64,000 bases of DNA from Sulfurivirga caldicuralii. Lineage in GTDB: Bacteria; Pseudomonadota; Gammaproteobacteria; Thiomicrospirales; Thiomicrospiraceae. The translations under genes and the position numbers were made by a program. The stretch's first letter is position 1. The number at the start of each line of letters is the position of its first letter. The stretch is from NCBI RefSeq assembly GCF_900141795.1, contig NZ_FSRE01000001.1:1-64000 (forward strand), read 5' to 3'. This document shows, piece by piece, positions 18,146 to 27,075 of the stretch. The notes beneath the pieces were generated by a model. The model searched no databases and had not been told where the DNA came from. It worked only from the letters and a program-made list of their open reading frames with translations.

Positions 18146-19395
18146 GCGACACGCCCCAACCCAAGCGCCGTGTGATCGATGGCGAAGTGGTGGAGCCCAA
18201 AACAACCTCCAGTGCAGAGCCCAAGGCAAAGACACCGAAGGAGAAAGACAACAGCACCGGTGGACGCGACTGGATCGCCCGCGGCCTGGCCATCGTTGCC
18301 CTGGGTGTGGGTAGCACCGCTCTGCTGACACAGCCGGACGGCGCCGCGCTGGTGGAGGCGGACAATCAGCTGCAGCAGCAGATTACCCAGCTGCAGGCCG
18401 AGCTCAAGACCCTGCGCAGCGACAAGGCTCAGTTGGCCGCGCTGCAGAAAGAGCTGAGCGTGCTGAAAGATACTGTGGAGAGCCTTACCACCGAAGTGGA
18501 CATGCTCAACGAAAAGGTGCTCAATCCCGCCAACGAACCCCTGGTGACCAAGGGCGAAATCGAGCGGCTGCAGAAACAGATGCAGGGCCTGCAGAAGCAG
18601 TTGGGCGACTGGGCGCAGCGTTGGCAGAAGGCCTTGCAGGGATTGCAGTCTCCTCAGGCCGAGCAGGGCGCGGGTGAGGCACCGCTGAATGCGCTGCAGC
18701 AGCAGCTGGATCAGATGGGCAGCCGCTTGAGCGAATTGTTTCAGGCGATTCAGCCGCCACGGGATCGGGCCGAGTCCGGTGCTGTGGCGGAAATCAATAC
18801 CCTGCGCCTGAAGCGCTGGATTCTCACCGCCAATACCGAATGGCTGATGAGCGGCAATGTAAAGCTCACCCGTGAGCGCCTGCATGTGCTTGAGCAGGCG
18901 GTGCAGATGAGCGATCTTCCAGCCGAGAGCAAGATCCGCCTGCTGCGCGCCATCGGGCAGGACCTGGCGATGCTGGATGCATGGGAGAAACAGGCCACGG
19001 TTCAGCCGGCCGAGCTGGATCAGCTCAAGGCATGGATCAACGCTCTGGAAGCGCCCAGGTCAGGGGATCAGTCTGTCGACAAGAATGCGCAGGACACTGA
19101 TCTGATGGCGCGGTTGAAAGGGCTTGTGGAGATTCACAAGCGCGGCGAGGTGGTGCCCGAGTCGGATCGACTGCTGGCGTTCGATCTGGTCAAGCAGCGC
19201 GCACGGGTGCTGGTGGATCAACTGGCATGGGCACAGATCACCCACGATCCGGAGCTGGACAAGCGCACGCGGGCACGGCTGGAGGCGCTGTTTGCCCGCT
19301 ATCTGCCCGACCAGCTGCCGGCGCTGAAAGCGAAGTTGGCGCAGCTGCCGCCGCCGAAAATGCCGCAACCCCTGCACGTGGCGGAGGCGCTGTAA
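18142..19395 (+). CDS. hemX: HemX-type membrane protein of the heme operon
   Basis: The 417-residue protein has a charged cytoplasmic N terminus, one membrane helix (about residues 48-66), a long coiled coil rich in Gln and Leu (about 70-200), and a C-terminal HemX domain (LRLKRWILTANTEWLMSGN, AIGQDLAMLDAWEKQA). HemX proteins were once annotated as uroporphyrinogen methyltransferases, but they lack that catalytic domain, as does this one. It probably organises heme synthesis enzymes at the membrane (inference). Start and stop are tightly coupled to hemD and hemY. Confidence 0.9.
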   Translation: MSDTPQPKRRVIDGEVVEPKTTSSAEPKAKTPKEKDNSTGGRDWIARGLAIVALGVGSTALLTQPDGAALVEADNQLQQQITQLQAELKTLRSDKAQLAALQKELSVLKDTVESLTTEVDMLNEKVLNPANEPLVTKGEIERLQKQMQGLQKQLGDWAQRWQKALQGLQSPQAEQGAGEAPLNALQQQLDQMGSRLSELFQAIQPPRDRAESGAVAEINTLRLKRWILTANTEWLMSGNVKLTRERLHVLEQAVQMSDLPAESKIRLLRAIGQDLAMLDAWEKQATVQPAELDQLKAWINALEAPRSGDQSVDKNAQDTDLMARLKGLVEIHKRGEVVPESDRLLAFDLVKQRARVLVDQLAWAQITHDPELDKRTRARLEALFARYLPDQLPALKAKLAQLPPPKMPQPLHVAEAL

Positions 19396-20622
19396 GTGAA
19401 ACGGCTGCTGTTGTGGACCCTGCTTTTTCTGCTCATTACCGGCGCCACCACGCTGGCGCTGTACGACAATGGTCGCCTGTCGCTGGTTTGGGGCGACTAT
19501 GTGATCGAAACCTCCGGCACGCTGGCGCTGGTACTGGTGGGTGTGCTGGTTCTGCTGGCCTATGGGCTGTTTCGCCTGCTGGGCTGGCTGTGGCGCCTGC
19601 CGCGCACCCTGCGCGAGCGACGCCAGTACAAGCGCCTGCTGCGTGCCGAAGCGGGCATGGGCAAGGGCCTGCTGGCCGGAGAGCATGGCGACTGGCGCAG
19701 TGCCGAACGCGCCCTGATCAAGGCGGCCAAGCTGGCTGAAAACGGCGTGATGTATTACCTGGCGGCGGCGCGCATGGCCCACAATCAGGGGGCGAAGGAG
19801 CGCCGCGACCGCTACCTGAAAGAGGCGCGGGAAAAGTATCCCGACGATTTCGTCACCATCGCATTGGTCGAGGCCCGACTGCTGGCGGAGGAGGCGCCGC
19901 ACAAGGCGCTGGCGCTGCTAGAAAGCCTGGTGGAAGACGGGCAGGCCACAGCAGCCGTCTGGGCCGAGTATGCTCAGCTGCTGGCGCGACTGGAGCGCTG
20001 GACTCGCCTGCGCGAGATTCTGCCCCAGGTGAAACGTAGCAGGGCGTTGCCGGCGGACGTGCTCGAAGGGCTGGAACGGCGCATGTGGCGCCATCTGCTG
20101 ACCGAGGCCGACAGCGCTGAAGCCCTGAATGCCCTGTGGCACCTGCTGGAACGCCGCTGGCGTCAGGACCCGGAGATACTGGCGGCCTACGTGGCGCGTC
20201 AGCTGACTTTTGGCGAAACCCCTCAGTTGGCCAGCCTGATTGAAAAGGCGCTCAAAAAGCATTGGGATCCGCGCCTGGTGTATCTGTATGGGCAGTTGCG
20301 CGAAGGGCCGGCGTTCGACCGCTTGCAGCGGGCGGAAAAATGGCTGCGCCACCATGGGGATGATCCGGTGCTGCTGGCTACGCTGGGTCGGCTGGCGTGT
20401 CAGGCGCAGTTGTGGGGCCAGGCACAGGATTATCTGCGCCGTGCACTGGCATTGCGACCGGAGCTGGATACCTTCCGTGCGCTGGCGCAGTGCCTGGAGG
20501 CCGCCGGCGAAGCCGATCAGGCGGCGCTGGTGTACAAGGATGCACTGGCGGCGCTGGAAAACCGCACCGATCCACTGGCACTGCCGGTCCCGGATAACAA
20601 GGGCAACACGCACAGCTTATGA
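19396..20622 (+). CDS. hemY: HemY, membrane TPR protein of heme biogenesis
   Basis: The 408-residue protein has two N-terminal membrane helices (about 1-20 and 40-65), the conserved HemY N-terminal domain (LSLVWGDYVIETS), then TPR-like helices to the C terminus. HemY of enterobacteria is an inner-membrane TPR protein needed for normal heme synthesis. It begins with GTG directly after the hemX stop and overlaps the nuclease gene by four bases. Confidence 0.92.
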   Translation: MKRLLLWTLLFLLITGATTLALYDNGRLSLVWGDYVIETSGTLALVLVGVLVLLAYGLFRLLGWLWRLPRTLRERRQYKRLLRAEAGMGKGLLAGEHGDWRSAERALIKAAKLAENGVMYYLAAARMAHNQGAKERRDRYLKEAREKYPDDFVTIALVEARLLAEEAPHKALALLESLVEDGQATAAVWAEYAQLLARLERWTRLREILPQVKRSRALPADVLEGLERRMWRHLLTEADSAEALNALWHLLERRWRQDPEILAAYVARQLTFGETPQLASLIEKALKKHWDPRLVYLYGQLREGPAFDRLQRAEKWLRHHGDDPVLLATLGRLACQAQLWGQAQDYLRRALALRPELDTFRALAQCLEAAGEADQAALVYKDALAALENRTDPLALPVPDNKGNTHSL

Positions 20623-21518
20623 GACGGCGCGGCAACACACGGGCGCAGCGTCGGCTGCTGCGCGGCCTGGTGGGCTGGTTGCTGGGTTCGCGTCGGCGCA
20701 TGCTGGGCGCCCTGCTGCTGGCCACGGTTGGCGGCAGTGGTTGGTATGCTCACGAAGTGTATGTGGCCCGCCCGCAGATGGCATGGATGGGGGTGCCGCA
20801 GGAAACGCGCCGCGATCTTTCTCATCTCACCGCCCACGTGCTGCGCAATCCGGGTTTCATGCTCAGCTATTCAGAGTGGAAGGGATCGCCCCTGTGGGTG
20901 ACCTACAAACTGTTCCGCCCGGAAAAACCTCACCCTGTCGGCAAGCGGCCGCCGTTTCGGCCCGACTGGCGTACACTGCGCCATGTGACCTCCGACGACT
21001 ATACCGGCAGCGGCTATGACCGCGGCCATATGGCACCCAACTATGCCATCGCGCTGCTGTACGGGCGTCGTGCGCAGGAAGCCACCTTTCTGATGAGCAA
21101 TATCGCACCGCAGTGTCACCGTCTCAATTCCAAGTGGTGGCAGCGGCTGGAGTCAGCCGCCATCGATCATTTTACCCGCCATTTCAGGGAAATCTGGGTG
21201 GTGACCGGACCGGTATGGGATGAAAAGCCCCGCTATCTGAAGCGGGCATGGATCGATATTCCGGATGCGTTCTACAAGATTTTTGTTGGCATCGATATTG
21301 CTGGACGCCCGCACGCGCTGGCGTTTATGGTGCCGCAGACGGTGCGGGGATTCGAACCGTTGAGCAAGTATCTCACCACCATTGATGCCATCGAGGCGCG
21401 CACTGGACTGGATTTTTTCTGGCGGCTTCCGGATGCGCAGGAGGCGCGGCTGGAGCGAGAGGCGGCTACGGGCGCCTTTCACTTGCGTGCTGTGGATCGC
21501 CTGCCGTCGCGGTATTGA
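20619..21518 (+). CDS. DNA/RNA non-specific endonuclease, membrane-anchored or secreted
   Basis: The 299-residue protein has an arginine-rich start and one membrane helix (MLGALLLATVGGSGWYAHEV), then a NUC-family nuclease domain. The catalytic motif DRGHMAPNYA is intact, and SNIAPQCHRLNSKWW supplies the metal-binding Asn. Family members cut DNA and RNA with magnesium outside the cytoplasm. The gene overlaps hemY (ATGA) and ends the hem operon. The link to heme is not obvious; nutrient scavenging from extracellular DNA is one possibility. Confidence 0.9.
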   Translation: MRRRGNTRAQRRLLRGLVGWLLGSRRRMLGALLLATVGGSGWYAHEVYVARPQMAWMGVPQETRRDLSHLTAHVLRNPGFMLSYSEWKGSPLWVTYKLFRPEKPHPVGKRPPFRPDWRTLRHVTSDDYTGSGYDRGHMAPNYAIALLYGRRAQEATFLMSNIAPQCHRLNSKWWQRLESAAIDHFTRHFREIWVVTGPVWDEKPRYLKRAWIDIPDAFYKIFVGIDIAGRPHALAFMVPQTVRGFEPLSKYLTTIDAIEARTGLDFFWRLPDAQEARLEREAATGAFHLRAVDRLPSRY

Positions 21519-21789
21519 TCATAGGGAGGGATATGACCTCGAGTTGTGCTGAGCTGAATGGCGCCGTTGCAAACTAAGCTGCCTTTGCTGACAGCATTAG
21601 ACGCGATACATGTCTTGTAGCGCCCTTTACCTGAAGGGCGTCTGCATTAGACATTTTCGTAATCTTGCATGTGACGACCAAAACCACTTGTGAGATACCG
21701 TACAGATGGCGGATGGCGGCACATACCCGAACCACGTGCGCCCCGGGGTCAGACTGTTGTCGTTCAGGCAGAGCCAGCCGTTCATCCAG

Positions 21790-22177
21790 CTAGATTGCCC
21801 TTGGGGTTGGCATATCCCATTGTCTGGCACGGTCTCGACTGTGGCGCAGATAGCAATACAAACGCCGTTGAACCGCTTCCAGATCAAAGGCTTCGGGATC
21901 GAAAGGCTTGCCCAGCCAGTCGATGTAATCCTGTCGTTGCGGGTTGGAGGTATCACCCATGGCAGTACACAGCGCTTCATAACCCGGAATGCCGCCTATA
22001 TATGTTCACGGAAGATAAACTCATGCGCAGGTGCGCATCCACCCATCCCATGACAATCTGAATGACATCATGCAGGCGGTCGAGCGACAGGCTTGCTGGC
22101 ACCACGACGCGCCGCCATACGGCGGGGTCGGTCCAGAGTAGGGTGATTTTCAGTTGATAAAAGGTATTAATGGTTAC
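21790..22177 (-). pseudogene. Broken plasmid pRiA4b ORF-3-like gene
   Basis: Reading down from 22177, FYQLKITLLW, AVWRRVVVPASLSLDRLHD and QIVMGWVDAHLRM match the N terminus of pRiA4b ORF-3/IS1096-passenger-like proteins. After about 22010 the frame changes, and GYEALCTAMGD, QDYIDWLGKPFDPEAFDLE and AVQRRL match the C terminus of the same family. The middle (on the order of 80-100 residues) is missing and there is no usable start codon. The first frame stops just past the junction. This is a deletion-bearing remnant from mobile DNA. The 270 bp on its right to the nuclease gene holds only a small hairpin at 21621-21640. Confidence 0.75.
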
Positions 22178-22180
22178 ACC

Positions 22181-23659
22181 TCAAGTATTGCGTTGTTCAC
22201 CGCTTTCTGCGACCAGCGTGCTGTCGTTATTGGAGGGGGGTATTTCGGCTGTTGGCTGAGTTATCGTTTCCTGTGATCCAGAAGGGGCAGCAAACTGATC
22301 ATTGAGCCCCTGAATCAGACGCTTGCTGTCGGCACGCAGCTGGGCCAGCAGTTTCTGCGTGCGGCGGCTCCAGCCACGGGGGTTATCGCTGAATAGGGGC
22401 TGCCACCAGCGGTTGTTGTGGCCAATGGCGCGGGCCACCATTTCATCCTTGGGCTGCCAGGCATCGGCGATGCGTCGTGCCCAGAAGCCGCGCAGCTTGA
22501 AGTGGATGAACACGATGGCCACAAAGGCTGCGACGGCGGTGGCAATGCCCAGTGTGGGCGATGCGGCCAGATAGCTGAGTGTCGGCACGATAAAGTGGAA
22601 CTGGATTTCGCCTGCCACAATCAGCGCGCCGAGCAGGGCACCCAACCCGATCCAGCTCCACACCACGCGCTTGCGCCACTGCGCCAGTGCCTCGCGGATT
22701 TTCGCCAGCTTGTCCTGTTCGATTTCGTCGGCGGCATGCTCGATCATCTTTACGATGCGGTAGGCGCGTTCGTTGCTCACCTTTTCCATGCGCTCAAGAA
22801 TGCGCTTGAGGTCTTCGTCCTTCTTGCGCTTGAAGCGCTCCGCCAGCGCCGGATCGTCGATGGACACGGCAGCGTCTTCGTTGTAGATGGTGTAAAAGTT
22901 GCCGCCATACAGGCCCTTCTGCGACAGGGCGCGCTGCCAGGATCCGATCACTTCTTCAGGGTTGTCTTCCTTTGCGGTGGTGTCGATCTGGTTGAGAATA
23001 TAGAGGAACTTGTTGGCATCGTTGCGCGCGATGGTGGCGCCCACCAGGTGTTCCAGCGTGTCGCGCATGGCGCCCGGTTCCGGATGGCGGGCGTCGAAGA
23101 AGATCAGCACCAGATCAGACATGTCAATAATGTGATCGGTGATGCGCAGCACGGCATCACGCTGGCTGTCGGCATCGAATCCCGGGCTGTCGATGAGGAT
23201 TTTGCCCTTGAGTCGGTCGGCCTTGACCGTTTTCAGCTGCAGATAGCTGTCCACGCGCTTGCCTTCGCCGGCTTCCACCTCGTCGATCTTTTCGCTGATG
23301 TTGTAGAACGGAAAGCGGGGGTCGGCATCCAGCGCCAGCCCGGGCAGGGTAATGACCTCTTCATTGGGCCCATAGCAGATGACGGTGAACTTTTCGTCCA
23401 CCGCCTGGTTGCCGGTGTCCTGCACCTTCTTGCCCACGTAGCTGTTGATGAAGGAGGACTTGCCGGCGGAGAAGGTGCCCAGCAGGGAGATGAGCGGCCA
23501 CCATGAAATGTGCGCGGCGTAGGAGTCGCTGCGCGGCAGCAGTCCCATGTTCCAGGCGATCTTGTCCAGCAGCTGGTAGCGTTCGATGGCGTCCAGCAGC
23601 AACGGGTTTTCTTCCTGCAGGTGTTCCGTGAGCTTGGCGTAGCGTTCCTGTGGCGTCAT
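22181..23659 (-). CDS. Dynamin-family membrane GTPase
   Basis: The 492-residue protein has a large GTPase domain with P-loop GTFSAGKSS (61-69), switch motif DSPGFD (157-162) and NQID (223-226) as the guanine-specificity motif. A helical stretch follows, then two membrane helices (about 329-390) and a Gln/Ser/Thr-rich tail. Bacterial dynamin-like proteins remodel or protect membranes. It is the last gene of a minus-strand set with ParA-like, TPR-like and coiled-coil proteins, 14 bp after the coiled-coil gene. Confidence 0.85.
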   Translation of the reverse strand: MTPQERYAKLTEHLQEENPLLLDAIERYQLLDKIAWNMGLLPRSDSYAAHISWWPLISLLGTFSAGKSSFINSYVGKKVQDTGNQAVDEKFTVICYGPNEEVITLPGLALDADPRFPFYNISEKIDEVEAGEGKRVDSYLQLKTVKADRLKGKILIDSPGFDADSQRDAVLRITDHIIDMSDLVLIFFDARHPEPGAMRDTLEHLVGATIARNDANKFLYILNQIDTTAKEDNPEEVIGSWQRALSQKGLYGGNFYTIYNEDAAVSIDDPALAERFKRKKDEDLKRILERMEKVSNERAYRIVKMIEHAADEIEQDKLAKIREALAQWRKRVVWSWIGLGALLGALIVAGEIQFHFIVPTLSYLAASPTLGIATAVAAFVAIVFIHFKLRGFWARRIADAWQPKDEMVARAIGHNNRWWQPLFSDNPRGWSRRTQKLLAQLRADSKRLIQGLNDQFAAPSGSQETITQPTAEIPPSNNDSTLVAESGEQRNT

Positions 23660-23673
23660 GGCTTATTTCCTCT

Positions 23674-24417
23674 CTATTGGACAGGGTGGCGGTCGGTCTG
23701 GCCCTGCTGGGCGTCATCCTGCTGCTGGCGGGCTGCGTTGGAGGAGGGCGCCTGTTGCTGGGCCGTGTCGTCGCGCATCTGCTGCTGTTGCTGCGGATAG
23801 TAGTACTGCGGCCCGTAGTAGGGAGTGCGCGGGTGGGCAGGGCGGCGCACCGGCGGTGGGTTATAGACGCGCTTGCTGCTCTTCTTGGGCATCATGCCAA
23901 AGGGCATCATGGAGTTGAGCGAGTTCATGGGTTCGGAAATGTTGGCGTCCAGTTCCCACAGGCTGCGCGCCATGGTGTCGGCGGCAGTCTGGATGGTGGC
24001 GATGCGCTGATCCAGCTGCGTCATGGTGGCGTTCATGCTGGCAAACTGATTGTGCAGGCTGGGCATGACGTCGCTGATAACGGCGGTGTCCTTGTTGATG
24101 TTTTCGATGGTGAGGCGCATGCGGTCCATGGTGAGGTTGATGGCGGACATCTGCGCATCCACCTTGCCCATGTTCACATTGAGCGTATTGGTCATGGTGA
24201 CCACGGCGCGGGTCATGGTCAGCATGTTGTCGGAGATTTTCTTGACGTCATTGGCCAGCTGGTAGATGAGGATAAAGCCATAAATGGCCAGCACAATGAA
24301 GGCGATCATCATGGGGTAGAGCACCTTTTCCCACTTCTTGATGCCGCCGGTCATGGCTTCGGCCATTTTTTCGACGGCGGCGAAGGTGCGTTCCTGTTGT
24401 TCGGTCTGTGTTGTCAT
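23674..24417 (-). CDS. Membrane-anchored coiled-coil protein, Gln-rich tail
   Basis: The 247-residue protein has one membrane helix (about 34-54, YPMMIAFIVLAIYGFILIYQ), then a long heptad-patterned coiled coil rich in Met, Thr and Asn (about 60-170), and a Pro/Tyr/Gln-rich tail. I know no enzymatic domain of this shape. It looks structural and could oligomerise in the periplasm next to the GTPase encoded directly downstream. Family unknown. Confidence 0.75.
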   Translation of the reverse strand: MTTQTEQQERTFAAVEKMAEAMTGGIKKWEKVLYPMMIAFIVLAIYGFILIYQLANDVKKISDNMLTMTRAVVTMTNTLNVNMGKVDAQMSAINLTMDRMRLTIENINKDTAVISDVMPSLHNQFASMNATMTQLDQRIATIQTAADTMARSLWELDANISEPMNSLNSMMPFGMMPKKSSKRVYNPPPVRRPAHPRTPYYGPQYYYPQQQQQMRDDTAQQQAPSSNAARQQQDDAQQGQTDRHPVQ

Positions 24418-24516
24418 GGTGGGTTTAATCCTATGTTGCGGGACTTTCAGTCCTTCGCTATATTCTGATATTTGTCTCCAGGGTCAGGCGCCTGGGTGTT
24501 GACACCTGCTAAAACC

Positions 24517-25698
24517 CTACTGGGCGGTGGCCGCATCCGCTCTGCTGGGCATGTCGGCCTTGCGTGTGGGCAGATGCGCTTCGATCTCACGGCTCAGTGC
24601 CGGATCCACCTTGGCGATATTGCGGGCAAAGGTGCGTGCAATGTCGATGCGGCCTTCGCGAATCAGCAGTTGCGCCGCATAGCGCCAGGCACGGTGCGCC
24701 CACTGCTTTTCGCCCATGCGCCAGAGCACATTGCCCAGCTCGCCCGCCAGATCAGCGCGCGGGTAATGCTTCAGCAGACTGCTGTAGATGGCCGCACTCC
24801 AGACATAATCGCCCTTTTGCGCCGCTTCACGGGCGGCTGCCAGCGCTTCGCGGGGGGCGCTGAAATAGCTCAGGATGGCGCGATCATTGATCTGGCGGGG
24901 GTCAAAGCGGCCTTGAGCCGCTGTGTCGTCAGCCAGTTGGGACGGCGGCTGACTAACCTGTACATGCACCTCGCTGTGGCGCTGGCCGTCGCTTTTTGTG
25001 GTGGCCGTCTGCACACGCACTTCGGTGGCGCCATCGTTTAGCTGTGTAGCGGTTTCGTGAGCCGTGGCGGCAGGAGTGTCGCTCGTCGTGTCTGTCGTGT
25101 CGGCGGATGCGGGTGTGTTTTCAGGTTCGGCTTCGCCACTGGCTGTGTCGGCCGTATCCGTTTGGCTACCATTGGGTTCACCCTGTGGTGCATTTTCCTC
25201 TGCATCGGACTGAACAGCAGCAGTCGCTGCAGCCTGGCCTGTCTCCTCTGTAGCCTGCTCCGCAGTCGTTTCGAGCGTTTCCGCGCCAGGGGCGACACTG
25301 TCTGTTTCTGCTTCCGCTACCGCTTCGGAAGCAGGTGTCTCAGAGTGGACGGCATGATCGGTCTGTGCTGACTCGGCAGCGGTCGCTGCGGGTGCAGCCG
25401 TTTCAGATTCAGGCGCTGCGGGCGCTGCAGGAGCGGGGGCACCGGGAACGTCGTCCGCTGCTGCTGAAGTTTTCCCCTCGGCGGCGGCTTCGGAGGCGGT
25501 GTCCGCTGCAGGTGCCTGCGAGGCGTCTTCACTGGATGAGGTATTCGCCGCCATGTCGGCGGTTTCGATGTGGGGGCTGACATAGGCCTTGTTTTGTGCC
25601 GCCTGCTTCTGCCCATACGCGAGATAGAGGGTGACGGCGATCAGCAGCGCCAGTACGAAAAAGCCGTTGTTGAGCAGGGTTTTCAGCAGTTTTTTCAT
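24517..25698 (-). CDS. Membrane protein with Ala/Glu/Thr-rich linker and TPR-like C terminus
   Basis: The 393-residue protein has a short basic start and one membrane helix (about 10-29), then roughly 200 residues of low-complexity Ala/Glu/Thr/Ser, then a C-terminal helical domain from about residue 265 (ISYFSAPREAL; DYVWSAAIYSSLLKHYPRA; WAHRAWRYAAQLLIREG) that looks like TPR repeats. The low-complexity part would span the periplasm or form a flexible linker. The ATG is one base from the parA-like stop, so coupled translation is likely. Family unknown. Confidence 0.75.
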   Translation of the reverse strand: MKKLLKTLLNNGFFVLALLIAVTLYLAYGQKQAAQNKAYVSPHIETADMAANTSSSEDASQAPAADTASEAAAEGKTSAAADDVPGAPAPAAPAAPESETAAPAATAAESAQTDHAVHSETPASEAVAEAETDSVAPGAETLETTAEQATEETGQAAATAAVQSDAEENAPQGEPNGSQTDTADTASGEAEPENTPASADTTDTTSDTPAATAHETATQLNDGATEVRVQTATTKSDGQRHSEVHVQVSQPPSQLADDTAAQGRFDPRQINDRAILSYFSAPREALAAAREAAQKGDYVWSAAIYSSLLKHYPRADLAGELGNVLWRMGEKQWAHRAWRYAAQLLIREGRIDIARTFARNIAKVDPALSREIEAHLPTRKADMPSRADAATAQ

Positions 25699-25699
25699 C

Positions 25700-26326
25700 T
25701 CAAGCCTCCTGAGCGTAGAGTTGGCGTGCCAGACGTTTCAGTTCCAGCGCCGCCTTGCCGTTGGGTTCCAGTTCGAACGCCGCCAGACCTTCGCTGAAGG
25801 CGCGGCGGAAGGCGGCGCGGTTGTGCAACACCACGGGCACCCGTTCAATGTGGGGCAATAGATCCAGTGCTTCCTGCGTCTCTCGGGTTTCTGGTACGAA
25901 AGGATGCGTGTCAGCCCGGTTGATTACGCCAAGGATCGGAGGCAGGTTATCGCCGCGCAATTTTTTGATGCGGCGGATAAAGCGCTGCGTGGACCAGACA
26001 TCGGCCTGAGAAGGCGCCACCGGCACCACCACGCGATCGGCCATGAGCAGGGCCTGATCCAGCGCGTCTTGATCGCTCATGCTCACGTCCATGAGCACTT
26101 CGTCCGCCTGCAGCGGTGATTCCAGCGTATCCGCATGCAGGGCGGCGGGCAGTGCGGGCGTATAGCCTTCCTCTTCGCGCACCTCGATGGCGTCGGTAAA
26201 GGTTTTCTGCGGATCCAGATCGAATAGTGCCAGTTCACACCCCTTGTGGGCAAGCCACACGGCCAGATTGAACGTGAGCGTGCTCTTGCCGGTACCGCCT
26301 TTCATGTTACCGATAACTGTGATCAT
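25700..26326 (-). CDS. ParA/MinD-family ATPase
   Basis: The 208-residue protein carries the deviant Walker A motif KGGTGKST (9-16), LALFDLDPQKT as the switch region and VVPVAPSQADVWSTQ downstream. The short form without an N-terminal DNA-binding domain is typical of ATPases that position membrane or cytoplasmic cargo (MinD, ParC, McdA-like) rather than plasmids. No ParB is nearby. The cargo may be the membrane proteins encoded next to it (inference). Confidence 0.9.
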   Translation of the reverse strand: MITVIGNMKGGTGKSTLTFNLAVWLAHKGCELALFDLDPQKTFTDAIEVREEEGYTPALPAALHADTLESPLQADEVLMDVSMSDQDALDQALLMADRVVVPVAPSQADVWSTQRFIRRIKKLRGDNLPPILGVINRADTHPFVPETRETQEALDLLPHIERVPVVLHNRAAFRRAFSEGLAAFELEPNGKAALELKRLARQLYAQEA

Positions 26327-26373
26327 GATCGTGCTCCCCTTTCATCAAACCACCGCAATGGTTTCATGAAAAG

Positions 26374-26397
26374 CCATCCGCCCCGGGGGACGGATGG
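26374..26397 (-). terminator. Probable terminator or hairpin after the sulfur-globule-like gene
   Basis: CCATCCG (26374-26380) pairs with CGGATGG (26391-26397) around a C/G-rich loop. Read on the minus strand it is followed by CTTTTC, a weak T tract, 33 bp past the stop at 26431. Confidence 0.5.
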
Positions 26398-26430
26398 ATG
26401 TGCGCCGCTGCGCGTCGCACGCTACCAGCA

Positions 26431-26952
26431 TTACTTCTTTTGCTGTTGCTGCTGTTGTTGCTGCGGCTGACCGCGGCGCTGCGGGGCACCTGGAGGTGCA
26501 GGCGGCATGCCGTAGGGGCGGTAACCCGGAGGCGGCATGGCACCCGGTGCAGGATAGCCGTAGGCCGGCGGTGGCGGCGGCGGATAGCCGTAGCCGTCGT
26601 AGTAGCCATTGTAGTAGTTGTTGTAGCCGCGGCCATAACCATAGTAGTCGTTATAACCACGGCCGCGTCCACGGCCTTCCCAGTCGGTATCGGTATCCAT
26701 GTCGGTATCGGCATCCACACCGAAGTTCATGTTGAACTTGCCTTTGCCGTGGCCCTTGCCGTGACCGCGGCCATGACCACGACCGCGGTAGTCGCCATAA
26801 CCACGGCCATAACCGGTGCCGTAGCCGTCACCATAACCATTGCCGTAGCCGTCATCGTTCCAGGGGCCGTCCCACCAGTTGGCGGAAGCGCCCTGTGCGC
26901 CGAAAATGGCGGCGGAAACAAGGCCTGCGAGTGCGAGTTTTTTGATCGTCAT
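26431..26952 (-). CDS. Gly/Tyr-rich secreted protein, sulfur-globule-protein-like
   Basis: The 173-residue product has a clear signal peptide cleaved near ASA/NWW. The mature part opens with NWWDGPWNDDGYG and continues with GYG, GRGHG and NNYY repeats, a central KFNMNFGVDAD segment, and a Pro/Gln-rich end with eight Gln. Signal peptide plus NWWxGPW plus Gly/Tyr/Asn repeats plus FNMNF resemble envelope proteins of sulfur globules in sulfur-oxidising Gammaproteobacteria. The call rests on composition and motifs, not on a catalytic signature; another structural surface protein is possible. Confidence 0.6.
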   Translation of the reverse strand: MTIKKLALAGLVSAAIFGAQGASANWWDGPWNDDGYGNGYGDGYGTGYGRGYGDYRGRGHGRGHGKGHGKGKFNMNFGVDADTDMDTDTDWEGRGRGRGYNDYYGYGRGYNNYYNGYYDGYGYPPPPPPAYGYPAPGAMPPPGYRPYGMPPAPPGAPQRRGQPQQQQQQQQKK

Positions 26953-27013
26953 GACATGACTCCTTTATCATGTGCGCGCTCATTTTCGCCAGAGGGTGAG
27001 CGCATTACCCAAT

Positions 27014-27066
27014 GGACGGCGTCCGCCGTCCGGTCCTGTTCGCTGGCAGGTGGCCGCCTGCCAGCG
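27014..27066. other. Two strong hairpins between the two Gly/Tyr-rich genes
   Basis: GGACGGC (27014-27020) pairs with GCCGTCC (27025-27031), and CGCTGGCAGG (27041-27050) pairs with CCTGCCAGCG (27057-27066). On the plus strand the second is followed by ACTTTTCCCC. On the minus strand they lie just after the stop at 27076 and could attenuate or protect the 3' end of that message. Confidence 0.55.
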
Positions 27067-27075
27067 ACTTTTCCC

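Noticed and set aside
22418-23506. Long plus-strand frame antisense to the dynamin-like GTPase
   Set aside because: Mirror of a gene with intact GTP-binding motifs; no recognisable product.
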